This document shows, in pieces, positions 34,551-42,101 of a stretch of DNA of 64,000 nt. The notes beneath the pieces were generated by a model that was not told the origin of the DNA, ran no database searches, and was given only the letters and a program-made list of their open reading frames with translations. Numbering within the stretch: the stretch's first letter is position 1; each line of letters opens with the position of its first letter. This DNA comes from CAYXRK01 sp964467615 (GTDB lineage Bacteria; Hydrogenedentota; Hydrogenedentia; Hydrogenedentales; GCA-2746185): positions 1 through 64,000 of the forward strand of contig CAYXRK010000004.1 of assembly GCA_964467615.1 (NCBI GenBank), in the 5' to 3' direction. Position numbers and translations under genes: made by a program.

Positions 34551-34579
34551 TTGACAGGGACCCCGTCGCGGGGTAAAGT
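34551..34579 (+). promoter_or_regulatory. Sigma-70-type promoter of scpA
   Basis: TTGACA (34551-34556), a 17-nt spacer, TAAAGT (34574-34579). It lies 28 nt before the GTG at 34607 and 46 nt before the ATG at 34625. The short leader to the GTG leaves little room for a ribosome site, which slightly favours the ATG. Confidence 0.75.
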
Positions 34580-34606
34580 CCACCTCGGCGCAAGTAGAAC
34601 ATATCT

Positions 34607-35446
34607 GTGGGGGACACGGAGCGCATGGACCGGTCAGGGGGACCGGCCACCGCGGAAGCGGGTGGCCAGGACATAACGGACTTCATCGTCGACGTCGCGA
34701 CCGACGAGGTCTTGCGGCTGAACTTGGACAAATTCGAGGGGCCGCTCGAAGTGTTGCTGTACCTCATCAAGGCCCAGGAAATCGACATCTTCGATATCCC
34801 GATCTTGCAGATCACGGACCAGTATCTGCGCTTTCTCGATTTGGTGCGCGAGGAGGATCTTGACGTGGCGGGCGAGTACCTCGTCATGGCGGCGACGCTC
34901 ATCCAGATCAAATCGAAGATGCTGCTGCCCGTCGAGATGGATGACGACGAGGAGGAGATCGACGACGGCGATCCGCGACTGGAACTCGTCGAAAAGTTGA
35001 TCGCGTACCGCAAGTTCAAGGACGTCGCCCACCGGCTCTCCGATCTGGAAGAGCAGCGCATGGGTTGGTTCACGCGCAACGTCAAGCCCGATGTCAGCGG
35101 CGTTGAGGACGAGGAAGACGGCGACGACCTCGTCGATGTCGGCCTATACGATCTCATCCAGGCCTTCAAGAGCATCATGCGCTTTCTCGCCGAGGACGTG
35201 CCCCACACGATCGAAGCCGAGGGGGCCTCGGTCGACCAAAAGATCGAGTACATCATGGACCTCATCATCGAACGTGGCAGCATCGCTTGGGCCGAACTCT
35301 TCGAAGGCGCGCGCTCGCGTGTCGAAATTGTCTGCTGCTTCCTCGCGATCCTCGAACTGTGCCGCATGGGCGACGTCTCGGCCCACCAACACAAGACCTT
35401 CGGCGACATCCGTCTATTCCGGAAAGTCCAAGTCAACGTCGCGTGA
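34607..35446 (+). CDS. scpA: ScpA, segregation and condensation protein A (kleisin)
   Basis: 279 residues from the GTG at 34607; an ATG at 34625 with GGGGA upstream is an equally good start. The kleisin core is clear: LDKFEGPLEVLLYLIKAQEIDIFDIPI, DQYLRFLDLVRE, DVAGEYLVMAATLIQIKSKMLLP. An acidic linker (DDDEEEIDDGD) and the C-terminal winged-helix-like part (SRVEIVCCFLAILEL) follow. ScpA bridges SMC heads with ScpB for chromosome segregation. scpB is not next to it, which is unusual; yraN follows instead. Confidence 0.93.
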   Translation: MGDTERMDRSGGPATAEAGGQDITDFIVDVATDEVLRLNLDKFEGPLEVLLYLIKAQEIDIFDIPILQITDQYLRFLDLVREEDLDVAGEYLVMAATLIQIKSKMLLPVEMDDDEEEIDDGDPRLELVEKLIAYRKFKDVAHRLSDLEEQRMGWFTRNVKPDVSGVEDEEDGDDLVDVGLYDLIQAFKSIMRFLAEDVPHTIEAEGASVDQKIEYIMDLIIERGSIAWAELFEGARSRVEIVCCFLAILELCRMGDVSAHQHKTFGDIRLFRKVQVNVA

Positions 35447-35509
35447 ACTCCCGTTATCTCGATTCATCGTGCTCGGCTCATTGCTATCGAAATACAACCT
35501 GAGTCGACC

Positions 35510-35560
35510 GATCGGTAAGCTCAAGGCCTCCCTTACCCGTTCGTCGTGAGGGACTGTGAA
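35510..35560 (+). repeat. Degenerate half-copy of the CGTTCGTCCTGAGGG repeat
   Basis: CGGTAAGCTCAAGGCCTCCC...CGTTCGTCGTGAGGGACTGTGAA resembles the left part and centre of the element at 35610-35676 (CGGCAAGCTCAAATCCTCCC...CGTTCGTCCTGAGGGTGTCGAA) about 92 nt downstream, but lacks the right arm. It appears to be an older or truncated copy, in the scpA-yraN gap. Confidence 0.6.
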
Positions 35561-35609
35561 AAAATCGATTCAAACTCAACCGTGCGACCGGCATTTGCCC
35601 AGTCGGCAA

Positions 35610-35676
35610 GCTCAAATCCTCCCTTTCCCGTTCGTCCTGAGGGTGTCGAAGGATGCGGGGAAGGGAGGGCTTGAGC
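35610..35676 (+). repeat. 67-bp inverted repeat with CGTTCGTCCTGAGGGTGTCG centre
   Basis: Left arm GCTCAAATCCTCCCTTTCCC (35610-35629) pairs with right arm 35657-35676 (reverse complement GCTCAAGCCCTCCCTTCCCC) with three mismatches. The centre TTCGTCCTGAGGGTGTCGAAGG matches the centres at 221-281 and 53167-53199, while the arms are unrelated to those copies. It lies in the untranslated region before yraN and argues against starting yraN further upstream. Confidence 0.85.
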
Positions 35677-35726
35677 GACCTTTGCTCAATTCACATCAAT
35701 TCACATCCGCTGAGGATCGCAATCAC

Positions 35727-36104
35727 GTGATCTGGCCCTGGCAACGCCGCGAAAAACCCCTCGGCCAACGCGGCGAAGACCTCGCCGCACGCTACCTCCG
35801 CCGCAACGGCTACACCATCCTCGATCGCAACGTTAAGCTCGGCCGCTACGAACTCGACATTATCGCCCGCGACGGCGACACCATCGCCTTCGTCGAAGTA
35901 AAAACCCGCCTCCCCTCAGACATCGCCACCCCCGAAGACAGCATCACGACCAAGAAACGCAAGCACCTCACCGGCGCCGCCCGCATCTACATGCAACGCA
36001 ACCCCGCCCCCGACACCTACTACCGCTTCGACGTAGTCGCCATCACCATCCCACCCACCGGCAAACCCGAAATCAAACTCTACAAAAACGCGTTCGTACC
36101 GTAG
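35727..36104 (+). CDS. yraN: YraN/UPF0102 family endonuclease-fold protein
   Basis: 125 residues from the GTG at 35727, the usual family size; the open frame to 35556 reads through the palindromic repeat and is not coding. Family motifs: LGQRGEDLAARYLRRNGYTILDRNVKLGRYELDIIARDG, TIAFVEVKTR, SITTKKRKHLTGAARIYM. The E-x(n)-ELD-x(n)-VEVK arrangement is a PD-(D/E)xK nuclease-like core. It may act in DNA processing. A GCGGA/TCCGC hairpin (near 36106-36122) follows. Confidence 0.9.
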   Translation: MIWPWQRREKPLGQRGEDLAARYLRRNGYTILDRNVKLGRYELDIIARDGDTIAFVEVKTRLPSDIATPEDSITTKKRKHLTGAARIYMQRNPAPDTYYRFDVVAITIPPTGKPEIKLYKNAFVP

Positions 36105-36508
36105 CGCGGATTTGTAGTCCGCATAACGCAAGACATCCATCCTTTCGCCTTCGATCCTCCGAACCGACAAACAAATTTCGAGTCACGAACTGCCCCAAAG
36201 GGGGCAATCTGCTCGTGACCCAGGGTTGGCTCGCCTGTTGCGAATAGGCCGCCCCGTTACGACAACCAACTGGAGTGGAGGACGCGTCAAGAGGATTATC
36301 GCGTAAGTCGCTAAATGCATTGTGACGTTGCGCCTCATGCTAGAAGAGCAGTGATGTGATTGATGTAGATCGGTATATGACGCGCCAGCTAAATGGAGCG
36401 AACGGCAAAATAGGGTTAAAATACAAGCACTTAGGCAAATCCCTGACGGAATGCCCTGAGGCGTGTCATATGTGCACGAACAAAGAAACCCACATCTTAT
36501 ATGGGTCC
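36105..36508. other. Intergenic region with no recognisable gene before the cassette array
   Basis: After yraN, apart from the short GCGGA...TCCGC hairpin, nothing coding is evident. Base composition becomes noticeably less GC-rich from about 36280 onward, in keeping with acquired DNA leading into the cassette-like array at 36509. Confidence 0.5.
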
Positions 36509-36526
36509 GTCTAATTGTTGTTAGGC
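36509..36526 (+). other. Integron-like core-site pair (cassette boundary 1)
   Basis: GTCTAAT (like RYYYAAC), TGTT, GTTAGGC (perfect GTTRRRY) in 18 bp. The cassette gene starts 16 nt downstream, as in integron cassettes. The central attC region is missing between the two boxes; the same short arrangement with a 4-nt spacer recurs at 37782-37799. Confidence 0.5.
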
Positions 36527-36541
36527 ATCTTCGCCCGCACC

Positions 36542-37006
36542 ATGGAACACAACTTCGAGCAACTGAAGGCACACATCCTCCCTCTTTCCAACGCCCGTGA
36601 TTTCGACGCCGCGAGGAGGGAGTGGGACCTTACAGGCTTCGAGTACAGCGAAGAATTTGACAACTGCCCTTGCGGTCAACAAATAAAGGAACACTGTCTC
36701 ATCCATAACCGAATCACCGGCCGCGATACTTACGTCGGTAACGTGTGCATTAACCGATTCATCGGCATTGATACGGGGAACCTGTTCGACGGCCTCAAAC
36801 GAATCGCGAAAGACAATACTGCCAACGCAAATGAAGACCTCATTCTTCACGCATACAACCTTGGCTACATCTACGAGAGTGAGTACGAGTTTCTTATGGA
36901 CACGCGGCGCAAGCGAACGCTATCGCCTAAGCAATTGTCATGGAAGCAAAAAATCAACCGTCGGATCCTGAACAAGACAGTCGTTCAGAAACGGGGGCAG
37001 CTATAA
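36542..37006 (+). CDS. Cassette-borne Cys-rich hypothetical protein
   Basis: 154 residues from the ATG at 36542. The key part is FDNCPCGQQIKEHCLIHNR followed by TYVGNVCINRFIGI, four Cys that look like a treble-clef/zinc-binding module seen in small proteins of phages, plasmids and integrons; no function is known to me. The C-terminus is basic (RRKRTLSPKQLSWKQKINRR). The stop codon lies within the left core of the following attC-like site, as in integron cassettes. The gene is less GC-rich than its neighbours. Confidence 0.75.
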   Translation: MEHNFEQLKAHILPLSNARDFDAARREWDLTGFEYSEEFDNCPCGQQIKEHCLIHNRITGRDTYVGNVCINRFIGIDTGNLFDGLKRIAKDNTANANEDLILHAYNLGYIYESEYEFLMDTRRKRTLSPKQLSWKQKINRRILNKTVVQKRGQL

Positions 37007-37082
37007 CCAGCCGCTTTACCACGACGCTTCACGGCGGCCGCGTTGCGTCCGCCATTCGCGCGGGTGAACGCCGGCGTTAGAC
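37001..37082 (+). other. attC-like recombination site 1
   Basis: 82 bp from CTATAAC (weak RYYYAAC) to GTTAGAC (perfect GTTRRRY, 37076-37082). The ends are imperfect inverted repeats: AACCAGCCGCTTTACCACG at left against the reverse complement of the right end, AACGCCGGCGTTCACCCGCG, the R''-L''/L'-R' layout of an attC hairpin. The centre holds further GC-rich pairing (GGCGGCCGCG). Confidence 0.6.
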
Positions 37083-37096
37083 GCCAAGGAGACATC

Positions 37097-37144
37097 ATGA
37101 CTGTCAAGCGTCTGGACAACGAAGGGCCTTGTGCGGAACGTTAG
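37097..37144 (+). CDS. 15-residue mini-ORF between two core sites
   Basis: ATG at 37097 preceded at 5 nt by a perfect AAGGAG site; encodes MTVKRLDNEGPCAER and stops at TAG inside the next core site GTTAGGC (37140-37146). Good translation signals and the coincidence of the stop with the core box suggest either a real mini-cassette or a leader peptide for the SUFU gene 13 nt downstream. It may also simply be an attC that happens to be open. Confidence 0.35.
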   Translation: MTVKRLDNEGPCAER

Positions 37145-37146
37145 GC
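37140..37146 (+). other. Integron-like core site GTTAGGC (cassette boundary 2)
   Basis: Perfect GTTRRRY. The preceding segment GCGTCTGGACAACGAAGG...CCTTGTGCGG...GTTAGGCGC can pair with itself (GCGTCT/AGGCGC, AAGG/CCTT), consistent with a short attC. The SUFU gene begins 11 nt after it. Confidence 0.5.
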
Positions 37147-37157
37147 GCAGCTGACCA

Positions 37158-37787
37158 ATGCTAAGACGCCTGTTCGGATCCATCGTCCCATCGATACCTG
37201 ACCCTGACGCCATTCTCACCAGGGAACGCGCGTATGAGGAAGCATTTGGGTCGGATGTTCAGATCCTCCACTCTACCGATCGAAAAATTCCGCACATCGA
37301 TGTATACGTGTTTCCGCCTTCAGATGTGAGGGACTACTCGGTCCTTGTCACGGGTGGAATGAGTGACATTGCCATGCAGATTCCTACAGGCGCCGCCGCT
37401 CCCGCAAACATCGAGCTGATTTTGGGAATAGGGCAACATCAGCACTGGGCTAGCAACCTGCTGAAGCTCGCGGCGGAATACCCGTCGGCGCAGGGCACAT
37501 TCTACGCAGCGCACCATACGCTCCCCTTCGGGGGCGAATTGGGTGATGGGTCGTCACTGTCTGCTTTTCTTTTCATCGAGCCTCGCATCTTGCCGCCGAA
37601 TTTGAGCGATTGGATGCACCGGGATCCGAAGATCGGATTTCTTCAAGCAGTACCAATTACGACAAAGGAGCATGCTTTCGCAGTATCGAAGGGAAGCAAG
37701 GAACTCGAGACTCTTCTGGCCAAAGCCGAGTTCTTGATCACGCCGTACGCGAATCGACCATCGGTCGTAACTGCGAGCGGCACTTAA
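37158..37787 (+). CDS. SUFU (suppressor-of-fused) domain protein
   Basis: 209 residues. HIDVYVFPPSD, YSVLVTGGMSDIAMQIP, ANIELILGIGQHQHW and a C-terminal part FLQAVPITTKEHAFAVSKGS match bacterial SUFU-domain proteins. In bacteria these often act as immunity proteins for polymorphic toxins or are orphan accessory genes; no toxin is next to it here. The stop TAA is inside the RYYYAAC core at 37782-37788, supporting a cassette origin. Confidence 0.85.
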   Translation: MLRRLFGSIVPSIPDPDAILTRERAYEEAFGSDVQILHSTDRKIPHIDVYVFPPSDVRDYSVLVTGGMSDIAMQIPTGAAAPANIELILGIGQHQHWASNLLKLAAEYPSAQGTFYAAHHTLPFGGELGDGSSLSAFLFIEPRILPPNLSDWMHRDPKIGFLQAVPITTKEHAFAVSKGSKELETLLAKAEFLITPYANRPSVVTASGT

Positions 37788-37799
37788 CAATTGTTAGCC
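37782..37799 (+). other. Integron-like core-site pair (cassette boundary 3)
   Basis: ACTTAAC (perfect RYYYAAC), AATT, GTTAGCC (GTTRRRY with one mismatch): together a TTAACAATTGTTA palindrome. It closes the array 17 nt before the end of mnmG. As at 36509, the two boxes are only 4 nt apart, as if the attC centre had been deleted. Confidence 0.5.
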
Positions 37800-37815
37800 A
37801 AAGGATCAACTTTTC

Positions 37816-39693
37816 CTACGCCGTCGCCCGCTCCTTCTCCCGTCGCCGCTTCTCCATATACACGTGCAGGATCGAAACATCCGAAGCCCGCACACCCGGC
37901 ACACGCGACGCCTGGCCGAAATTCACGGGCCGCACTTCGCGTAACCTTTGCCGGCTCTCCGCGGGCAACCCCGGCACAGCGTCATAATCGAAGTCGTCGG
38001 GCAACGGGAGCATTTCGGCCTTGCGGAATTTTTCCCAATCGCGCATTTGCCGTTCGATGTAGCCCTTGTACTTCGCCTGCACTTCGACCTGTTCCGCCGT
38101 TTCGAAATCGAGTGGCGCGGGCGGCGGCGCGAACTTCCAAACGTCCTCGATCGTCACGTCCGGCCTGCGAAGCAGCCGCACGGCGGACTGCGCCTCGATC
38201 AATTCCTCGATGCCCCGCTCGCGCAGGTACGCATTGATTTCCGCGCCCGGCAAGAGAGTCGCAGTTTCGAGCCGCGCCAATTCCTGCTCGGCGGCGATCT
38301 CTTTCGCCCTCACGCGCTGCATGAACTCTTCGCCCGCGATGCCGTATTTCGCGAGCCGGATGTCCGCGTTGTCGTGCCGCAGCAGCAACCGGTATTCCGC
38401 GCGCGAAGTGAACAGCCGGTACGGCTCGATGACGCCGCGCGTGACCAAATCGTCCACGAGCACGCCGAGATACGCCTCGTTTCGCGCGATGTATAGCGGC
38501 GGCGCACCGTCAATCGCCCGCACCGCGTTGAACGCTGCATACAACCCCAGCGCCGCGGCCTCCTCATAGCCGGAGGTCCCGTCCACCTGCCCCGCGTGAT
38601 ACAGCCCGCGCACCAGCTTCGTTTCGAGCGTCGGCTTGAGCTGTGTCGGCGGAATGAAATCGTATTCCACCGCATACCCGGGCCGGATGATCTCCGCCTC
38701 TTCGAGACCCGGCACCGTCCGCAAATATTCGAGCTGCACTTCCTCCGGCAAACTCGTCGACAATCCGTTGACGTACACCTCCGAGGTCATCAGCCCTTCC
38801 GGTTCGAGGAAGACGCGATGCTGTTCCTTCTCCGCAAACCGCATAACTTTGTCTTCAATACTCGGACAATACCGCGGTCCAATCCCCTCAATGACGCCCG
38901 CGTACAACGGCGACTTGTCGAGATTGCGCCGGATGACGTCGTGCGTCCGCTCGTTCGTATACGTCAACCAGCACACAATCTTGTTCGGCGCAAACCCCTC
39001 AATCGGCGTCGAGAACGAAAACGGCCGCGGGTCTTCGTCGCCCTCTTGCACTCCCATGACGGCCGTGTTGATGCTCCGCCGATGAATGCGCGGCACGGTC
39101 CCCGTCTTCATCCGCCCCACTTCGAAGCCCAGCCGCCGATACGTCTTCGTCAGTTCGTTCGCGGGCATCTCTCCCCCGCGCCCGCCTTCCATCTGCGACA
39201 TGCCAAAATGCAGCCGCCCGCCGAGGAACGTGCCCGAGCACACGATTATCGCGCGCGCGGTGATTTCCTGTTTCTGCGACGTGACGATCCCGCACGCCAC
39301 GCCGTCGCGCACGATGAGGTCCTCGACCATGACTTGCTTGAGGTCGAGGTTCGGCGTCTCCTCGCACACGCGCTTCATGTCGTATTGATACATGATGCGG
39401 TCCGCCTGCGCGCGCGGCGAATGCACCGCCGGCCCCTTCGAGCGGTTCAGCATCTTGAACTGGATTCCCGTGCGGTCGATGCACCGGCCCATCTCGCCGC
39501 CCAGCGCGTCAATCTCGCGGACGAGTTGGCCCTTGGCGATGCCGCCAATCGCTGGGTTGCACGGCATCTTCGCCAGCGCGTCAAGCTGCATCGTCGCCAA
39601 CAGCGTGCGCTTGCCCATCCGCGCGGACGCCAACGCCGCCTCCACCCCGGCATGCCCCGCACCCACAATAATGATGTCGTAATCAGGATTCAT
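37816..39693 (-). CDS. mnmG: MnmG (GidA), tRNA U34 carboxymethylaminomethyl-modifying enzyme
   Basis: 625 residues from the ATG at 39693, overlapping the stop of the upstream nucleotidyltransferase gene as ATGA. FAD site YDIIIVGAGHAGVEAALA, MPCNPAIGGIAKGQLVREID, GTFLGGRLHFG, RMKTGTVPRI, GLYHAGQVDGTSGYEEAAAL and the MnmE-binding C-terminus (RDWEKFRKAEMLPLP, PGVRASDVSILHVY) are all present. It modifies the wobble uridine of several tRNAs together with MnmE. It is the last gene of a coupled trio. Confidence 0.96.
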   Translation of the reverse strand: MNPDYDIIIVGAGHAGVEAALASARMGKRTLLATMQLDALAKMPCNPAIGGIAKGQLVREIDALGGEMGRCIDRTGIQFKMLNRSKGPAVHSPRAQADRIMYQYDMKRVCEETPNLDLKQVMVEDLIVRDGVACGIVTSQKQEITARAIIVCSGTFLGGRLHFGMSQMEGGRGGEMPANELTKTYRRLGFEVGRMKTGTVPRIHRRSINTAVMGVQEGDEDPRPFSFSTPIEGFAPNKIVCWLTYTNERTHDVIRRNLDKSPLYAGVIEGIGPRYCPSIEDKVMRFAEKEQHRVFLEPEGLMTSEVYVNGLSTSLPEEVQLEYLRTVPGLEEAEIIRPGYAVEYDFIPPTQLKPTLETKLVRGLYHAGQVDGTSGYEEAAALGLYAAFNAVRAIDGAPPLYIARNEAYLGVLVDDLVTRGVIEPYRLFTSRAEYRLLLRHDNADIRLAKYGIAGEEFMQRVRAKEIAAEQELARLETATLLPGAEINAYLRERGIEELIEAQSAVRLLRRPDVTIEDVWKFAPPPAPLDFETAEQVEVQAKYKGYIERQMRDWEKFRKAEMLPLPDDFDYDAVPGLPAESRQRLREVRPVNFGQASRVPGVRASDVSILHVYMEKRRREKERATA

Positions 39694-40586
39694 TGTGCAG
39701 CCGAACGTAGCGAACTGCCGTTTCCGAATGAGTAACATCGGACGTTGATTCCGAACTTTTCGCTCTCGGTTGGAAACAACGGCAATTGGCGAGACTTCGG
39801 CAAGTAAACCGGCTTCGCGTCGTCCTTAGCGACCGAATGTCCAATAAACCGTATCCACTCCCGTAATATCCGACCGGAGAATCTTACGGCGCCGTAGTGT
39901 GTCGTTTGCACTCTCTCGAGTTCGCCCTCCGGCAACCGCGCACCCCAGCTCGAAATCAACGCCGAAAGCCGTGGTCCCAATCGATAACCAAGGCTGCTGG
40001 CGAGTATCAATGCGCGAACTACACACAAGTCAGGATGAGGATTTTCCTCTCGGTTTACTTCGACTTCACTGTTGAGGATTCCACGAAAGAACTGATCATC
40101 TCCGGAGTAGATTCGCCGAGAATGCCCTGGCCGAGGCCACACTTCGACCGCTATCGCTTCCAGATTGAGAAAGGTAGTTGACGGCAGATCCGCGAAATTT
40201 GGGGAGATTTTCCGTTCGTTGACGAACATCCAAGTCCGATCCAGTGGCCAAATGTCGAATTGCCAATGTACTCGCTTCAATTGAAGGCCGCCAAACCTTG
40301 TCTCTCTGGCTACAATATCGTGAAATCGACTCCGCAAGGTTTCAATTCCGATATCTCGCATAACGATGTCTACGTCCCGCGGACGACCCGGCCGGTGATA
40401 ATCCAACCTAGATGTGAGAAGCGACCTCAGCGTTCCCCCGAAAAATACTGATTGCTGTTCCATCTCGCGGAGCTCGCGAACGGTTCGAGAGATCGGTCTT
40501 TTCCAATCACGGTCGTCGCGGCAAAACGATTTAACTTCCTCGCTAAGAGTCGCCTTGAGAGATTCTATGGATTGCAAGTCAGCCAT
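39690..40586 (-). CDS. Pol-beta-type nucleotidyltransferase fold protein coupled to mnmG and a dGTPase
   Basis: 298 residues. VFFGGTLRSLL...GRPRDVDIVMRD carries the hGG helix-turn and the DxD pair, and HWQFDIWPLDRT supplies the third acidic residue, so the minimal catalytic triad of a pol-beta-like nucleotidyltransferase seems intact. It resembles poly(A)-polymerase/CCA head domains more than antibiotic transferases; substrate unknown. Its ATG overlaps the dGTPase stop by 8 nt and its stop overlaps mnmG by 4 nt. Base composition is less GC-rich than mnmG. Confidence 0.7.
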   Translation of the reverse strand: MADLQSIESLKATLSEEVKSFCRDDRDWKRPISRTVRELREMEQQSVFFGGTLRSLLTSRLDYHRPGRPRDVDIVMRDIGIETLRSRFHDIVARETRFGGLQLKRVHWQFDIWPLDRTWMFVNERKISPNFADLPSTTFLNLEAIAVEVWPRPGHSRRIYSGDDQFFRGILNSEVEVNREENPHPDLCVVRALILASSLGYRLGPRLSALISSWGARLPEGELERVQTTHYGAVRFSGRILREWIRFIGHSVAKDDAKPVYLPKSRQLPLFPTESEKFGINVRCYSFGNGSSLRSAAQ

Positions 40587-41943
40587 TCGTTAGCTCGGCG
40601 TGTAAACGCTTGGCGAATGAGTCCGTCATACCGCAGACGTAGTCCGTGACCAATTGCAGACGATAGTAGGTCTCTGGAAGAGACTTGTCTTGAGAAGACC
40701 ACTGAGCAAATACATTACGATAATTTCGGGACAACAATGCGCCAAGCCTACCTGGGAAATCTGAAGTTCTCGGTTCACTTCCGATTGGAAGAGCCTCCGC
40801 CCCTTCCCAGAACAAGGTCATTAGGTCGGTGATGACACGCCGACCCATTAGCTCGAGCTTGAGTGTTGGCGGAGTGCAATAGACCTTTTGCCTACCTATT
40901 TGTTTTAGCGCAACGATGAAGTCTTTCGAACCATTGGAGTCATCGGACACCAATTCGCCCTTGTAAGTGCCTTCCATAATTGTGCGATATCGATGTTTAA
41001 AGACTTCTGTGGCCGCTCGAACCATGAATGCTATGGACGCGGTTCGAAATGCTGATCCGTGAATGTCGTCGTCCAAATCGGACTTCCCTTGAAGAATCCT
41101 ATCCTTAAGATTCAAGATGTCCGTTAGTGAGTCTGGGGCTCGCACTTCAAGCATCTCTTTCACGGTACGCCAAGAGAGGATTCCCTTCTTTATCGCGTCC
41201 TCAATGTCGGCCACAGAGTAGACGATATCGTCCGCCGATTCGGCAATATATGCAAGTGGGTGCCTCGATCTACCTGTTCCAGTTGCATCTTGGATTCTCT
41301 CAACTATCTCGTTCTCGGACGCAAAGTGTCCAGGCTTCTTCGTCGCCTGATTTTCTGCTCCTCCAGATTCGTCGGACTGCGCTGTGTATTTTCGTGATGC
41401 CGACAACGTCGCAAAGGTCAAATTCAATCCGGTGTAATCAGCGAGAATCTGTAATTTCGTTACTAATCGAAGCGTTTGCGCGTTTCCCTCGAACTTCAGG
41501 AAATCTTGGACCAACTGTTCCTTTTCGGCAAAGACGCTCCGCAGTTTCTGCACCCCAAAGCATTTCACGAACCACTCTCGTATGGAGTCCTCCCCGGCGT
41601 GGCCGAACGGAGGATTGCCCAAATCATGTATGAGTCCACAAGTCGCCGCGATAGCCTCGATCTGGCGATCAACCCCGGGATCAATTTCCTCTTCCGCTGC
41701 AAGCCACTTTGCCACCGCAATGGCCAGACCCCTGGCAACAGAGGATACTTCCAGTGAGTGCGTCAAGCGTGTCCGAATCGCGTCGTGAGGCTCAAGTGGG
41801 AAGACTTGCGCCTTGTCCTGGAGACGTTTAACTGGTGTCGAGAATATGGCGCGATCGTAGTCGCGCTCGAATTCGTCGCGATGATCGCCCGGATTGGTGG
41901 ACGGACGAATTCGTTCCTTGTTCAGCAGTTGCGGCCATTTCAT
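40579..41943 (-). CDS. dGTPase-like HD-domain dNTP triphosphohydrolase
   Basis: 454 residues from the ATG at 41943; a GTG at 41967 is an alternative. FERDYDRAIFSTPVKRLQDKAQVFPLE, RTRLTHSLEVSSVARGLA, CGLIHDLGNPPFGHAGE and YIAESADDIVYSVADIEDA give H...HD...D, the full metal-binding set of Dgt enzymes. Dgt cleaves dGTP to deoxyguanosine and triphosphate; some homologues act in antiphage defence by draining dNTPs. A TATACT-like -10 lies near 42010 on the minus strand. It starts the operon with the nucleotidyltransferase and mnmG. Confidence 0.88.
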   Translation of the reverse strand: MKWPQLLNKERIRPSTNPGDHRDEFERDYDRAIFSTPVKRLQDKAQVFPLEPHDAIRTRLTHSLEVSSVARGLAIAVAKWLAAEEEIDPGVDRQIEAIAATCGLIHDLGNPPFGHAGEDSIREWFVKCFGVQKLRSVFAEKEQLVQDFLKFEGNAQTLRLVTKLQILADYTGLNLTFATLSASRKYTAQSDESGGAENQATKKPGHFASENEIVERIQDATGTGRSRHPLAYIAESADDIVYSVADIEDAIKKGILSWRTVKEMLEVRAPDSLTDILNLKDRILQGKSDLDDDIHGSAFRTASIAFMVRAATEVFKHRYRTIMEGTYKGELVSDDSNGSKDFIVALKQIGRQKVYCTPPTLKLELMGRRVITDLMTLFWEGAEALPIGSEPRTSDFPGRLGALLSRNYRNVFAQWSSQDKSLPETYYRLQLVTDYVCGMTDSFAKRLHAELTNG

Positions 41944-42101
41944 CACGGCGGTACGTCTCCAAAACACTTTCTTGCCCTTGCGTCACAAACCACCACGCTA
42001 CAGTATAATAACGTCACGTTGTTTCCCGTCCAGATTCGAAACTTGGGCCGAGCCGAACAGTATAGATGCAAAAGGATGATGATGAATCCGGAGCAGGCTG
42101 G

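Noticed and set aside
35556..35726. N-terminal extension of yraN
   Set aside because: It would translate the palindromic repeat (FPFVLRVSKD) and has no counterpart in the family; the GTG at 35727 gives the standard length.
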